A stretch of 36,067 bases of DNA from Spirochaetota bacterium (GTDB taxonomy: Bacteria > Spirochaetota > UBA4802 > UBA5550), in NCBI GenBank assembly GCA_017999915.1, contig JAGNKX010000024.1:28476-64542 (forward strand), written 5' to 3'. The translations under genes and the position numbers were made by a program. Below the pieces are notes generated by a model, which did no database searches, was not told where the DNA came from, and worked only from the letters and a program-made list of their open reading frames with translations. Below are positions 16,783-24,528 of the stretch, piece by piece (positions within the stretch are counted from its first letter, which is position 1; each line of letters starts with the position of its first letter).

Positions 16783-17124
16783 TTATTGATTCTGAATATA
16801 TTTAAACACCCTGTCAAATGAACTTCGGTCAACGGTAAAAACACCGTATCCCCGTTGCCAATACATATCCGGAAATTTATATGATGAATAACCCTTCAGA
16901 TTCTTTACGATTTCCGACACGCTCCATTTCGGTGGTGCTGAAATCAGCAAATGGACATGGTCTTCCCGGCCGTTAGCAATATGTAATATCAGACCAAGAT
17001 TTTCGGCCTTTTCTTTAAAAATGGCCCTTAGTTGAATCATCATTGGCAGTGTTATGACATCCTCTCTATTTTTTGTTGAAAAAACTATATGAAAGGCGAT
17101 ATCCCGGTATGTATTTTCGGACAT
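16783..17124 (-). CDS. IS200-like / REP-associated tyrosine transposase (RAYT)
   Basis: A 113-residue HUH single-strand transposase of the Transposase_17 (IS200-like) fold. The opening YRDIAFHIVFSTKNRE, the metal-binding HVH in REDHVHLLISAPP, and the C-terminal tyrosine in RVFKYIQNQ are all present, so the active site may be intact. The reading frame stops right after YIQNQ. Related proteins usually go on with a helix containing paired histidines, so this is either a short form or one trimmed by the palindrome at its 3' end. GGAGA lies 7 bases upstream of the ATG. The gene sits between two palindromes of the same core family, which is typical of REP-associated transposases that act on such hairpins. 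Confidence 0.88.
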   Translation of the reverse strand: MSENTYRDIAFHIVFSTKNREDVITLPMMIQLRAIFKEKAENLGLILHIANGREDHVHLLISAPPKWSVSEIVKNLKGYSSYKFPDMYWQRGYGVFTVDRSSFDRVFKYIQNQ

Positions 17125-17205
17125 GACATATCTCCATGATTGTTATATCATGTATACGAATACGATCGGTTATTTATTAAATTTTTTTTGTTGCGGCAAA
17201 GAATC

Positions 17206-17253
17206 AGCCCCTCTGATAGGGTGGGGTTTAAACCCCACCCTATCAGAGGGGCT
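17206..17253. repeat. Perfect 48-bp palindrome overlapping the galE stop (REP-like)
   Basis: Positions 17206-17229 are the exact complement of 17230-17253. It shares the TAGGGTGGGG / CCCCACCCTA core with the copy at 16736-16781. It overlaps the last codons and the TGA of galE (17243-17245), so the element now supplies the end of that gene. No T-run follows. Confidence 0.92.
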
Positions 17254-18247
17254 TCTTATATTCCCTGTACAACTTCTGCTGCCACCGCCACGCCGTCTCC
17301 ACGATCTCCCCGATATCGGCATGGGCCGGCTTCCAGTTCAGGACGGACATGGCCTTGGCCGAGTCGGCGATGAGCACGGCCGGATCCCCGGCCCTCCTCC
17401 CCTTTTCCTGGACGGGGATGTCCCTGCCGGTCACCTTCCGGGCGGTGTCTATGATCTCCCTGACGGAGAAGCCGGTGCCGTTGCCGAGATTGAACACATC
17501 GGAGGCCCCGCCCCGGGCAAGATGCTCCAGGGCGCTGATATGGGCCGCCGCCAGGTCCGTCACGTGGATGTAATCCCGGACACAGGTCCCGTCCGGGGTG
17601 TCATAATCGGTCCCGAAAATGGCCAGGCTTTCCCGCTTGCCCAGGGCGGCGTCCAGGACCAGGGGGATCAGATGCGTTTCAGGATCATGCCATTCGCCGA
17701 CCTCGCAGTCCGGATCGGCCCCGGCCGCGTTGAAATACCTGAGGGCCGCATAGCGAAGGCCGTAGGCCCGGGCGTAATCCGCCAGGACCCGCTCAACCAT
17801 GAGCTTGCTCCTGCCGTAGGGATTGATGGGCTCCAGGGGATGGTCTTCGGATATCGGCACCATGACGGGATTGCCGAAAATGGCGGCGGTGGATGAAAAT
17901 ATGAACTTATCGACGCCGAACTCCCGCATCACCCGGAGGAGATTGAGGGTGTTCGCCACGTTGTTCTGGTAATATTTCTGCGGATTCTCCACAGACTCGC
18001 CCACAAACGTAAAAGCGCAGAAATGCATCACCGCTGATATGCCGCGCCCTGCGAAAACGGCTCGGAGCGCGTCCATATCGCTGAGATCGCACAGATGAAA
18101 CTCGCCCCACTTCACGAACTCACGGTGGCCGGCGACAAGATTGTCAACGACAATGGTCCGGTAGCCTTTTTGAGTGAGGGACTTGTTTATATGGGAGCCG
18201 ATGTAGCCGGCGCCGCCGACGATGAGAATGGTTTCAGTGGAGTTCAT
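17243..18247 (-). CDS. galE: UDP-glucose 4-epimerase
   Basis: A 334-residue extended short-chain dehydrogenase of normal GalE length. The NAD-binding ILIVGGAGYIGSH, the HFCAFTFVGES segment, the catalytic SSTAAIFG and YGRSK (Tyr-x-x-x-Lys), LRYFNAAGAD, and DGTCVRDYIHVTDLA with FNLGNGTGFSVREII all match the family. It interconverts UDP-glucose and UDP-galactose in the cytoplasm, supplying galactose units for surface glycans. Its last residues (KKPL) and stop are encoded inside a REP-like palindrome. It starts 12 bp after the glycosyltransferase gene and is probably co-transcribed with it. It is GC-rich, unlike the AT-rich polysaccharide genes upstream. Confidence 0.95.
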   Translation of the reverse strand: MNSTETILIVGGAGYIGSHINKSLTQKGYRTIVVDNLVAGHREFVKWGEFHLCDLSDMDALRAVFAGRGISAVMHFCAFTFVGESVENPQKYYQNNVANTLNLLRVMREFGVDKFIFSSTAAIFGNPVMVPISEDHPLEPINPYGRSKLMVERVLADYARAYGLRYAALRYFNAAGADPDCEVGEWHDPETHLIPLVLDAALGKRESLAIFGTDYDTPDGTCVRDYIHVTDLAAAHISALEHLARGGASDVFNLGNGTGFSVREIIDTARKVTGRDIPVQEKGRRAGDPAVLIADSAKAMSVLNWKPAHADIGEIVETAWRWQQKLYREYKKPL

Positions 18248-18259
18248 TGTCAGGCCTAA

Positions 18260-19432
18260 TCAAATTATTTTTTTCATAAGACCGATCACGGCTTTTACCG
18301 GCGCCAGGACCATGGTCCCAAGGCGGAAGGAATAACTGGAAAAAACATTTTTCAATTCCTCATTGAGCCTTTCATTATCCTTTTTCACGGATTCCGAGTG
18401 TGTGTACTGCTCCTGCAAGGTCGAATATAACAATGCTCTTCTTTTCCCCTCAGCTGTCTCATCGGAGCCCTTATTCTTTCCCTTCGCCCTTGAGCGCCCT
18501 CTTTTAGAAAAAGAATACATGAATTCCAGCAGCGCATCCCTGGCCCTGTTCCACCTGAGGAACCCTTCCGCGCAATATTCCCTGGCGCGGCTGCCCATTG
18601 CAGCGGCGTTGCTTAAATCGATGGGCTTGATATTATCAATATCATAGAGCAACCCGGTTTCACCATTGGCGATATACTCGTTCATGGTCGGACTGTCGGG
18701 AGCTACCACGCACTGACCCATGGTCATCGCCTCGATGAAGGACATGCCGATGCCTTCATAGCAGCGCGAGGCGAAAAACACATTACAATCCCTTAAAACA
18801 CCAGTAAAATCCTTTTTGCTCTGGAACCAGGCGGAGGTGGAGATATTATATTTCCTTGTCTCCTTCTTTGAAGGAGAATAAAATTCAAAACCGGGATCAA
18901 CAGCTCCATGGAGATAGAACCTGGAGAACCGGGTCTTTTTAATGAGCCTGCCCACCTCTTTCCATGTGACATCATGCTGTCTCTGCCAGAAAAAACCCCT
19001 CAGGCTGGTGAAATCAGTAATACCGGGCCCCTTGTGAGGCTGTATAAAATATTGAATGTATTTCGATTGCAGTCCAAGGCCGGAGAGCCTTTCATGGAGT
19101 GATGACGAAAAACAGATAAAGCGCACCATGTCCCTGAACCGCAGCCAGAAGGAATCGTCCATGGCGCGGGCATTGTCATACATGGGGATATAAATGATGT
19201 TTGCGCAATTCAGAATATCAAGAAGGTAGGGCGGATACATGGTCTGGAAGAAGACTATGACATCGTAATCACCATCGGCGATTTTTGCCAGGTCCGCCGG
19301 AGGGCCGCCGTTCCACGATTCGTCCCAGTACACGTCCACCCTGAATGCGGCGGAGAGAAGATCGATGAAAAAGCGGGTCGATCCGGTGATCTTGTGGTAT
19401 GAGTGGTCTATGTAGGCTGCGTGGGGTTTCAT
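18260..19432 (-). CDS. Glycosyltransferase, GT4-like
   Basis: A 390-residue protein. The C-terminal half has the retaining GT-B signature CYEGIGMSFIEAM, an E-x7-E motif, followed by VVAPDSPTMNEYIANGETGLLYD, typical of family 4. The N-terminal half (VIVFFQTMYPPYLLDILNCA and IIYIPMYDNA) fits a GT-B acceptor domain. After about residue 310 comes a basic linker, then a charged helix that may coil (YTHSESVKKDNERLNEELKN) and a hydrophobic/basic tail (LAPVKAVIGLMKKII) that could hold it to the membrane. Donor and acceptor sugars cannot be inferred. It lies just upstream of galE on the same strand, suggesting a galactose-related step, but this is inference. The ribosome site is weak. Confidence 0.85.
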   Translation of the reverse strand: MKPHAAYIDHSYHKITGSTRFFIDLLSAAFRVDVYWDESWNGGPPADLAKIADGDYDVIVFFQTMYPPYLLDILNCANIIYIPMYDNARAMDDSFWLRFRDMVRFICFSSSLHERLSGLGLQSKYIQYFIQPHKGPGITDFTSLRGFFWQRQHDVTWKEVGRLIKKTRFSRFYLHGAVDPGFEFYSPSKKETRKYNISTSAWFQSKKDFTGVLRDCNVFFASRCYEGIGMSFIEAMTMGQCVVAPDSPTMNEYIANGETGLLYDIDNIKPIDLSNAAAMGSRAREYCAEGFLRWNRARDALLEFMYSFSKRGRSRAKGKNKGSDETAEGKRRALLYSTLQEQYTHSESVKKDNERLNEELKNVFSSYSFRLGTMVLAPVKAVIGLMKKII

Positions 19433-19599
19433 ATTCTTTATATAAGCTAGTCAAAAATATTTTTATTCAATCATAATCCGGATTTTTATTAAATAACAGT
19501 ATCTACAATGATGGATTATTTTAAAAGAATTAATTAAACTTGTCAGGAAAAAATACGAATGGGGTTCTGCAGAGGAATAAGTTGTTAATCAAAATTGGA

Positions 19600-19674
19600 T
19601 TAAAATAAAATCCTGAAGGGGAAATCTATGTCTTTGAGTAATTTCTTGATAATTTCATCTTTGTCTAATGTCAT
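19600..19674 (-). CDS. Possible 24-residue small protein or gene remnant
   Basis: An ATG at 19674 is preceded by AAGGAG at 6-nt spacing and opens a 24-codon frame starting MTLDKDEIIKKLLKDIDFPF and ending RILF. The lysine/aspartate pattern looks like the first helix of a cytoplasmic protein. No family is recognised. It could be a genuine small protein, a leader peptide for the glycosyltransferase-galE transcript, or the surviving start of a deleted gene. The strong ribosome site is the only support. Confidence 0.3.
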   Translation of the reverse strand: MTLDKDEIIKKLLKDIDFPFRILF

Positions 19675-19764
19675 ATCCTACTCCTTGTCTAATGAATATT
19701 GATATGGCCGTTTATCCAAATCTTTGTGCAGTCTCAGATTAAAACATTCAATGTGAATCACACA

Positions 19765-19773
19765 ATTATAGCA
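19765..19773 (-). promoter_or_regulatory. Extended -10 promoter element toward glycosyltransferase-galE
   Basis: On the minus strand the bases read TGCTATAAT, a perfect extended -10 box. No good -35 is seen at 16-18 bp. It could drive the small frame at 19600-19674 and the glycosyltransferase-galE pair. Confidence 0.4.
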
Positions 19774-19806
19774 TAATAATTAATATTTGATTATCTACTA
19801 GACTAA

Positions 19807-21750
19807 TTATGAAATAAGTCTATCATTTCCGTCATCAGTACATGATGATGCTGAATGATCATATTCAGAAATAATATCATTGATCATATATCTAATTTCT
19901 TTCTTATTCATTGCAAACAAATGGTCAGTGCCTCCTTCTAAAAGGCTTTCAACTGTTTTTTTACCTGTACAATTTATTGTGCCATCCATTACATTTATCT
20001 TATTATTTGGGGTAGCCCTAAGGCTCTCATCAGTATATGAAAGTTCCTCGTACAATTTTTCTCCAGGACGAAGACCGGTGAAAACGATATTAATATCTAC
20101 CCCGACTCTTAATCCATATAACTCAATAAGTTTTTTTGCTATTTCCTGAATACGATATTGTTTACCCATATCAAGGACAAAGATTTCGCCTCCTTTCGAA
20201 AAGGCTGATGCATTAATGACTAAAAGTGAGGCCTCAGGGATAGACATAAAATACCTGGTTACATCCGGATGGGTGACAGTTACTGGTCCGCCTTTTTCAA
20301 TTTGTTCTTGAAACAAAGGTATCACCGAGCCACGACTTCCCACTACATTGCCAAATCGGACAATTGAAACATTCATTCTATATTTTTTATAACAATGAAG
20401 AACAACAAGTTCTGCGAGTCTTTTAGTCGCGCCCATAACATTTACAGGACACACCGCTTTATCTGTTGATATAAGGGTGAATCGGGCCACCCTGTATTTA
20501 TGTGCCAACTCAATAACATTATTCGTTCCAAATACATTATTTTGAATGGCTTCAATTTCGTTAAACTCCATAAGTGGAACATGTTTATGGGCCGCAGCAT
20601 GAAAGACAATATCTGGATTAAATTCATCGAATACTTTTTCCATGAGCCGTTTATCTTTAACATCTACTATTCTATATACTAAATCCGGACAAAAATCAAG
20701 AAATTCACAACTTTCGGACATACTTTTCACAAGATTATAAATAGAATATTCCCCTCGGCCTATCATTATGATTCGTTTAACCTTGAATTTTAAAAGTTGC
20801 CTGCATATTTCCGAACCGATACTACCCCCTGCTCCAGTAACAAGAATTATTTTATCTATAAATTCATGCTCAATAATATCGGTATTCACTGAAACTTCTT
20901 CCCTTCCAATAAGGTCAGTGATTCCAACTTTTCGTAGAGAAGATAAAAGAGGCCGTTTATCAACAACCTCAATTAGAGAAGGCAAAACTTTTATTGGTAT
21001 TTTCGAATATTCATCTCCAATATAATGCATTATTCGGCTGATAACTTCTGAACTGGCTGAAGGAATGGCAATAACAATTTCATTCACTTCTTTTTCATCA
21101 ATCACAGTCAAAACTTCATCTATTGGTCCATATATGGTTTTTCCATTGAGTATCTTGCCGATTTTATATGAATTATCATCTAAAAAGCCGACTACCTTAC
21201 GATTCATCCCCCTGCGCGTGTATTCATTGAGCAAAGACCGTCCTGCTTCTCCCGCGCCAATTATAAGTATTTTAGTATTATTTCGATCAGTTTTTTCTTT
21301 TTCTGCACCTATCTTCTCCAGTAAATTCGCTGGAGACACCTTCTCCTTAAAACGGTAAAAATAATCCCTTATCAATACCCTGTAAAAAATTGTTCCTCCA
21401 TATATCATAAAAAAAGTAAGAACAACGATTATGCGTGAATATGGAATATGCAACATTGCGACAAAACTTAAAAAACATATGAAGCCAACTATATTGGCTA
21501 TAGAAAGGCGGTATATATCTTTAATATTTGAAAAGGCCCACATTATTCTGTAGACCTGAAATAAATAAAACGGAATTAAGTATGAAAGAATCAGGACTAA
21601 AAAAACCAAGCCATTGAGAAAATAATAGTTTTCTTTATAAAAAGGATAAAATCTAATAATAAAAGATAGAGCATATGCACTTGTTATAATCAGGGCATCA
21701 AAGGCGATATATAGAATTTTTCGACGACTGATTGGATATAAAGGTTCCAT
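19807..21750 (-). CDS. Membrane nucleotide-sugar epimerase/dehydratase, CapD/PglF/WbpM type
   Basis: A 647-residue protein of full family length. About four transmembrane helices occupy residues 10-125. A first Rossmann-like domain follows (ILIIGAGEAGRSLLNEYTRR, about 160), then the catalytic short-chain dehydrogenase domain (ILVTGAGGSIGSEICRQ, about 300). The STDKAVCPVNVMGATKR stretch has Met where classical enzymes have the catalytic Tyr, as is normal for the 4,6-dehydratases PglF and WbpM. FGNVVGSRGSVIPLFQEQI and TGLRPGEKLYEEL complete the signature. These enzymes convert UDP-GlcNAc to a 4-keto-6-deoxy sugar, the substrate of DegT-type aminotransferases such as the one encoded at 24529-25644. 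The gene is markedly AT-rich. It follows the sugar transferase gene by 82 bp. Confidence 0.93.
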   Translation of the reverse strand: MEPLYPISRRKILYIAFDALIITSAYALSFIIRFYPFYKENYYFLNGLVFLVLILSYLIPFYLFQVYRIMWAFSNIKDIYRLSIANIVGFICFLSFVAMLHIPYSRIIVVLTFFMIYGGTIFYRVLIRDYFYRFKEKVSPANLLEKIGAEKEKTDRNNTKILIIGAGEAGRSLLNEYTRRGMNRKVVGFLDDNSYKIGKILNGKTIYGPIDEVLTVIDEKEVNEIVIAIPSASSEVISRIMHYIGDEYSKIPIKVLPSLIEVVDKRPLLSSLRKVGITDLIGREEVSVNTDIIEHEFIDKIILVTGAGGSIGSEICRQLLKFKVKRIIMIGRGEYSIYNLVKSMSESCEFLDFCPDLVYRIVDVKDKRLMEKVFDEFNPDIVFHAAAHKHVPLMEFNEIEAIQNNVFGTNNVIELAHKYRVARFTLISTDKAVCPVNVMGATKRLAELVVLHCYKKYRMNVSIVRFGNVVGSRGSVIPLFQEQIEKGGPVTVTHPDVTRYFMSIPEASLLVINASAFSKGGEIFVLDMGKQYRIQEIAKKLIELYGLRVGVDINIVFTGLRPGEKLYEELSYTDESLRATPNNKINVMDGTINCTGKKTVESLLEGGTDHLFAMNKKEIRYMINDIISEYDHSASSCTDDGNDRLIS

Positions 21751-21832
21751 TCAGCTTCTATCTCCTCGTGGCTATTATGAATCTAAGGTATTTATTATTA
21801 ATATCAGATGTCATTGTCTTCTCTAAATACTA

Positions 21833-22570
21833 TTAAAAATTTATATCTCGTGAGGTAACTATTTTTGAAGATCCCGGCGGTGGACAGGGGATCAGTTTTT
21901 TTTCTCTTTTTGCAACTTCAATTACTTCACTTGGAGCATCCATACTAATCAGCATTTTATTGATACCTTTTAAAGCTCGCTCCCGTGAAACAACTGCAAC
22001 AACTGTCAATGCAACAAGCTTCAGATCTATAAAAAAATTACCATGTTCAACATAGATTATTCCAAGCCTGCTCTTCCAGGGCCTTATCAGTTGATTATAC
22101 CCAATGTCCGGATCTGGGTGGTCTTTTAATATATCACCCTCATCCGAAAATACTATCGAAGAAAAATCAGTAATACCAGGACGGATAGTTATAAGCTTTT
22201 TTTCTTCATCAGTATATAAATCTGTTTCCTTTTTTACATTTGGTCTTGGCCCGACGAAACTCATATCGCCAAGCAAAACGTTCCAGATCTGGCTTAGTTC
22301 ATCCAATTTGAACTTCCGGATAAAATGGCCTATTCTGGTTATCCTCATATCATTAGCAGATGTTGAATCCACACCTGTCCTGTCAGCATTTTTAACCATA
22401 GAGCGAAGTTTAATCATTTTGAACATTTTCCCATTTTTCCCTACACGCGGGGCAACATAGAAAGGTGATGAAAAATCCTGAATCCATATTAAAAATAGTA
22501 TAATGAGTGTAAAAGGTAATAAAAACAACAATCCTGTAAGAGCAATAAAAAAATCAAATACTCGTTTCAT
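21833..22570 (-). CDS. Polyprenyl-phosphate sugar-1-phosphate transferase (WcaJ/PglC type)
   Basis: A 245-residue bacterial sugar transferase. A single hydrophobic helix near the start (LTGLLFLLPFTLIILFLIWI) is followed by KMFKMIKLRSMVKNAD and the catalytic block LDELSQIWNVLLGDMSFVGP with RP next, containing the Asp-Glu dyad. Such enzymes load the first sugar phosphate onto undecaprenyl phosphate at the inner membrane. Size and single helix fit the small PglC-like group; the tail of about 40 residues beyond the core is longer than minimal forms. The start overlaps the end of the E1 beta gene by 17 bp, so translation is likely coupled. Together with the dehydratase and aminotransferase it suggests the first sugar is an amino-deoxy sugar. 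Confidence 0.92.
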   Translation of the reverse strand: MKRVFDFFIALTGLLFLLPFTLIILFLIWIQDFSSPFYVAPRVGKNGKMFKMIKLRSMVKNADRTGVDSTSANDMRITRIGHFIRKFKLDELSQIWNVLLGDMSFVGPRPNVKKETDLYTDEEKKLITIRPGITDFSSIVFSDEGDILKDHPDPDIGYNQLIRPWKSRLGIIYVEHGNFFIDLKLVALTVVAVVSRERALKGINKMLISMDAPSEVIEVAKREKKLIPCPPPGSSKIVTSRDINF

Positions 22571-23555
22571 TCAGAAAATCCTTCACTGTATTAATTATAT
22601 TATCTTTATAAATATAGTATTTTTTTTCTAAAGTCCTACTAGAAGGAGCGGGAAAATCGGGCAGGGCCAACCGTGATATGCGCTGTTTCAAATATGGGAA
22701 GGCCTCTTCCGCGATTATTGCCGCAATTTCTCCACTAATACCAAAACTTTTCCAAGACCCATCAACTATTAAAACCTTTCCAGTTTTTTTAATTGATGAA
22801 AGAATTGTTTTTTTATCAAGCGGCTTTATAGTTCTCAAATCTATTAAATCTGCAAATATTCTGCTTTTTTTCAATTCAGCTACGGCTTCAAGGGCTTCTT
22901 TTACAAGGAAAGATGATGTAATGATTGTTATGTCATCCCCTTCGGAAAGCAATTGAGCCTTTCCAATTGGAACTTCATATAACTCTTCAGGAACATCTCC
23001 TTCAATATTATATAACCACCGATCATCAATGAAGACTACGGGATTGGGGTCCTGTATAGCAGAAACCATCAAACCCTTTGCATCATAGGGCGTTGCAGGC
23101 ATGACAACTTTTAACCCGGGGATATGGGCGAATATTGATTGCAAGGCCTGGGAATGCTGTGCACCCTGCTCTCCTCCACGATTAATTATACCCCAAATGA
23201 CAACGGGTACTGAAGATTGACCCCCGAACATATAATGCCAGTTAGCCGCTTCATTGATAATCGGATCAAAGGCGTAAAGCATAAAATCAAGCCTGGGATG
23301 TACAACAATTGCTTTCATACCCGCAATGGAAGCGCCAATAGCAGCGCCGGTAATAGCATTTTCAGAAACAGGAGTGTCAATAACCCTCCGCTCACCGAAC
23401 ATTTCCAGCAGATTGGAACAAGTTTGTCCGACGTACCATGGACTTTTCACTCCCTGTCCGATCAGAAACACGGAATCATCCTGTTCCATTGACTGCTTGA
23501 TGGCTTCATTAATTGCCAATGAATACCTTAGATTTCTTTGTTTATTTGAAAACAT
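22554..23555 (-). CDS. 2-oxoacid dehydrogenase E1 beta-like (transketolase-type) subunit
   Basis: A 333-residue protein from the ATG at 23555, which overlaps the last codons of the alpha-subunit gene. It matches E1 beta: NLRYSLAINEAIKQSMEQD, the VIDTPVSENAITGAAIGASI pyrimidine-binding segment with its catalytic Glu, and GAQHSQALQSIFAHIPGLKV, plus a transketolase C-terminal domain. An in-frame ATG at 23615 would add 20 residues but lies within the alpha gene. With the alpha subunit it would form a thiamine-diphosphate heterotetramer that decarboxylates a 2-oxoacid. There is no E2 or E3 gene nearby, and all neighbours are polysaccharide genes, so the acyl group may go to a sugar or another acceptor rather than lipoamide (inference). 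Confidence 0.9.
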   Translation of the reverse strand: MFSNKQRNLRYSLAINEAIKQSMEQDDSVFLIGQGVKSPWYVGQTCSNLLEMFGERRVIDTPVSENAITGAAIGASIAGMKAIVVHPRLDFMLYAFDPIINEAANWHYMFGGQSSVPVVIWGIINRGGEQGAQHSQALQSIFAHIPGLKVVMPATPYDAKGLMVSAIQDPNPVVFIDDRWLYNIEGDVPEELYEVPIGKAQLLSEGDDITIITSSFLVKEALEAVAELKKSRIFADLIDLRTIKPLDKKTILSSIKKTGKVLIVDGSWKSFGISGEIAAIIAEEAFPYLKQRISRLALPDFPAPSSRTLEKKYYIYKDNIINTVKDFLNETSI

Positions 23556-24519
23556 GTTCTGATAATTCCTCTTGTGCTGGCCATGGACTTGATTTTGCTT
23601 CTGCATGAGCTTCATCGACGAGTTTCATAACTAAATTATTTATTAATTGAAGCTCATCTATATCCACAACTCCATTTTTCTTCAAGTAATTCTCAAAGAC
23701 ATTTATTGGATCTCTTTTTTTCCATTCATCAATCTCGGATTCCGGGCGTATATCGGTATGGGTACCCTGGATATTGTCATCAGGCCCTACATGTCCTCGA
23801 TATCTGTATGTGGAGAATTCAAGAAAAACGGGACCGTTTCCTTCCCTGCATTGGTTGATCGCCTTATTGCTTATTTCATAAACATTTAATACATCATTTC
23901 CATCTTCAATCTCAGCTCTGATGTTAAAAGAGGCCGCCGTTTCATAAATCGTATTGCTATTCCTGATTTCCCGTATAGGCATGTGTGTAGAATATAAATT
24001 ATTTTCACAGATGAAAATCAATGGAAGCTTATGCACGGAGGCAAAATTAATGCTTTCGTAAAGTACTCCTTCTCCAGCCGCCCCATCCCCAAAAAAGGCG
24101 ACAGCAACAGTCCCATCATTTTTAATATGAGAGGCCAGAGCTGCACCCAGAGCGAGTGATATGGTACCCCCGACAATAGGCACCGCCCCCAAAAAGCCCT
24201 TTTTTGTATCAATTAAATGCATTGAACCGCCACGTCCCTTTGACGCACCTGTTGAGCGGCAGTATACTTCTGCCACAAGCTTTTTCAGGGATCCGCCTTT
24301 TGCTAAAAAATGGCCGTGGGATCTGTGGGTTCCAAATACTTTATCTTTATCATTCAGATTCGCGATCACACCGACCGCAATGGCTTCCTCTCCGGTATAT
24401 AGATGCACCGGACATAAGATCTCTTTATCTATAATCGGATTGATAAAGCTATCTTCAACATATCGAATCTCCAGCAATTTCTGGTATAGAGAAACCAGAA
24501 AATCTTTTGTATAATCCAT
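23542..24519 (-). CDS. Thiamine-diphosphate-dependent 2-oxoacid dehydrogenase E1 alpha-like subunit
   Basis: A 325-residue protein of the E1 alpha family (PdhA/AcoA type). YRSHGHFLAKG-like GTHRSHGHFLAKGG, GRGGSMHLIDTKKGFLGA and the thiamine-diphosphate motif FFGDGAAGEGVLYESINFA ending in CENN are all present. STYRYRGHVGPDD corresponds to the conserved C-terminal RYxGH. The preferred oxoacid cannot be predicted. The gene begins 10 bp after the DegT aminotransferase gene and overlaps the beta gene by 14 bp, so it is part of the same minus-strand transcript. Its presence inside a sugar-chain locus without dihydrolipoyl acyltransferase is unusual for housekeeping complexes. Confidence 0.93.
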   Translation of the reverse strand: MDYTKDFLVSLYQKLLEIRYVEDSFINPIIDKEILCPVHLYTGEEAIAVGVIANLNDKDKVFGTHRSHGHFLAKGGSLKKLVAEVYCRSTGASKGRGGSMHLIDTKKGFLGAVPIVGGTISLALGAALASHIKNDGTVAVAFFGDGAAGEGVLYESINFASVHKLPLIFICENNLYSTHMPIREIRNSNTIYETAASFNIRAEIEDGNDVLNVYEISNKAINQCREGNGPVFLEFSTYRYRGHVGPDDNIQGTHTDIRPESEIDEWKKRDPINVFENYLKKNGVVDIDELQLINNLVMKLVDEAHAEAKSSPWPAQEELSEHVFK

Positions 24520-24528
24520 GAAGATCTC

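Larger units (their letters stand above)
19433..19806. other. AT-rich intergenic stretch with short open frames
   Basis: The 374 bp between the dehydratase stop and the glycosyltransferase start contain no full gene. A 24-codon frame with a good ribosome site (19600-19674) and a 27-codon frame just before it (19678-19761, GTG start) run on the minus strand. A likely -10 box for the minus strand is at 19765-19773. Confidence 0.5.

Noticed and set aside
16736-17253. The two palindromes as a minimal CRISPR-like or repeat array
   Set aside because: They are symmetric palindromes around a transposase gene, not direct repeats with spacers, and only two copies exist.
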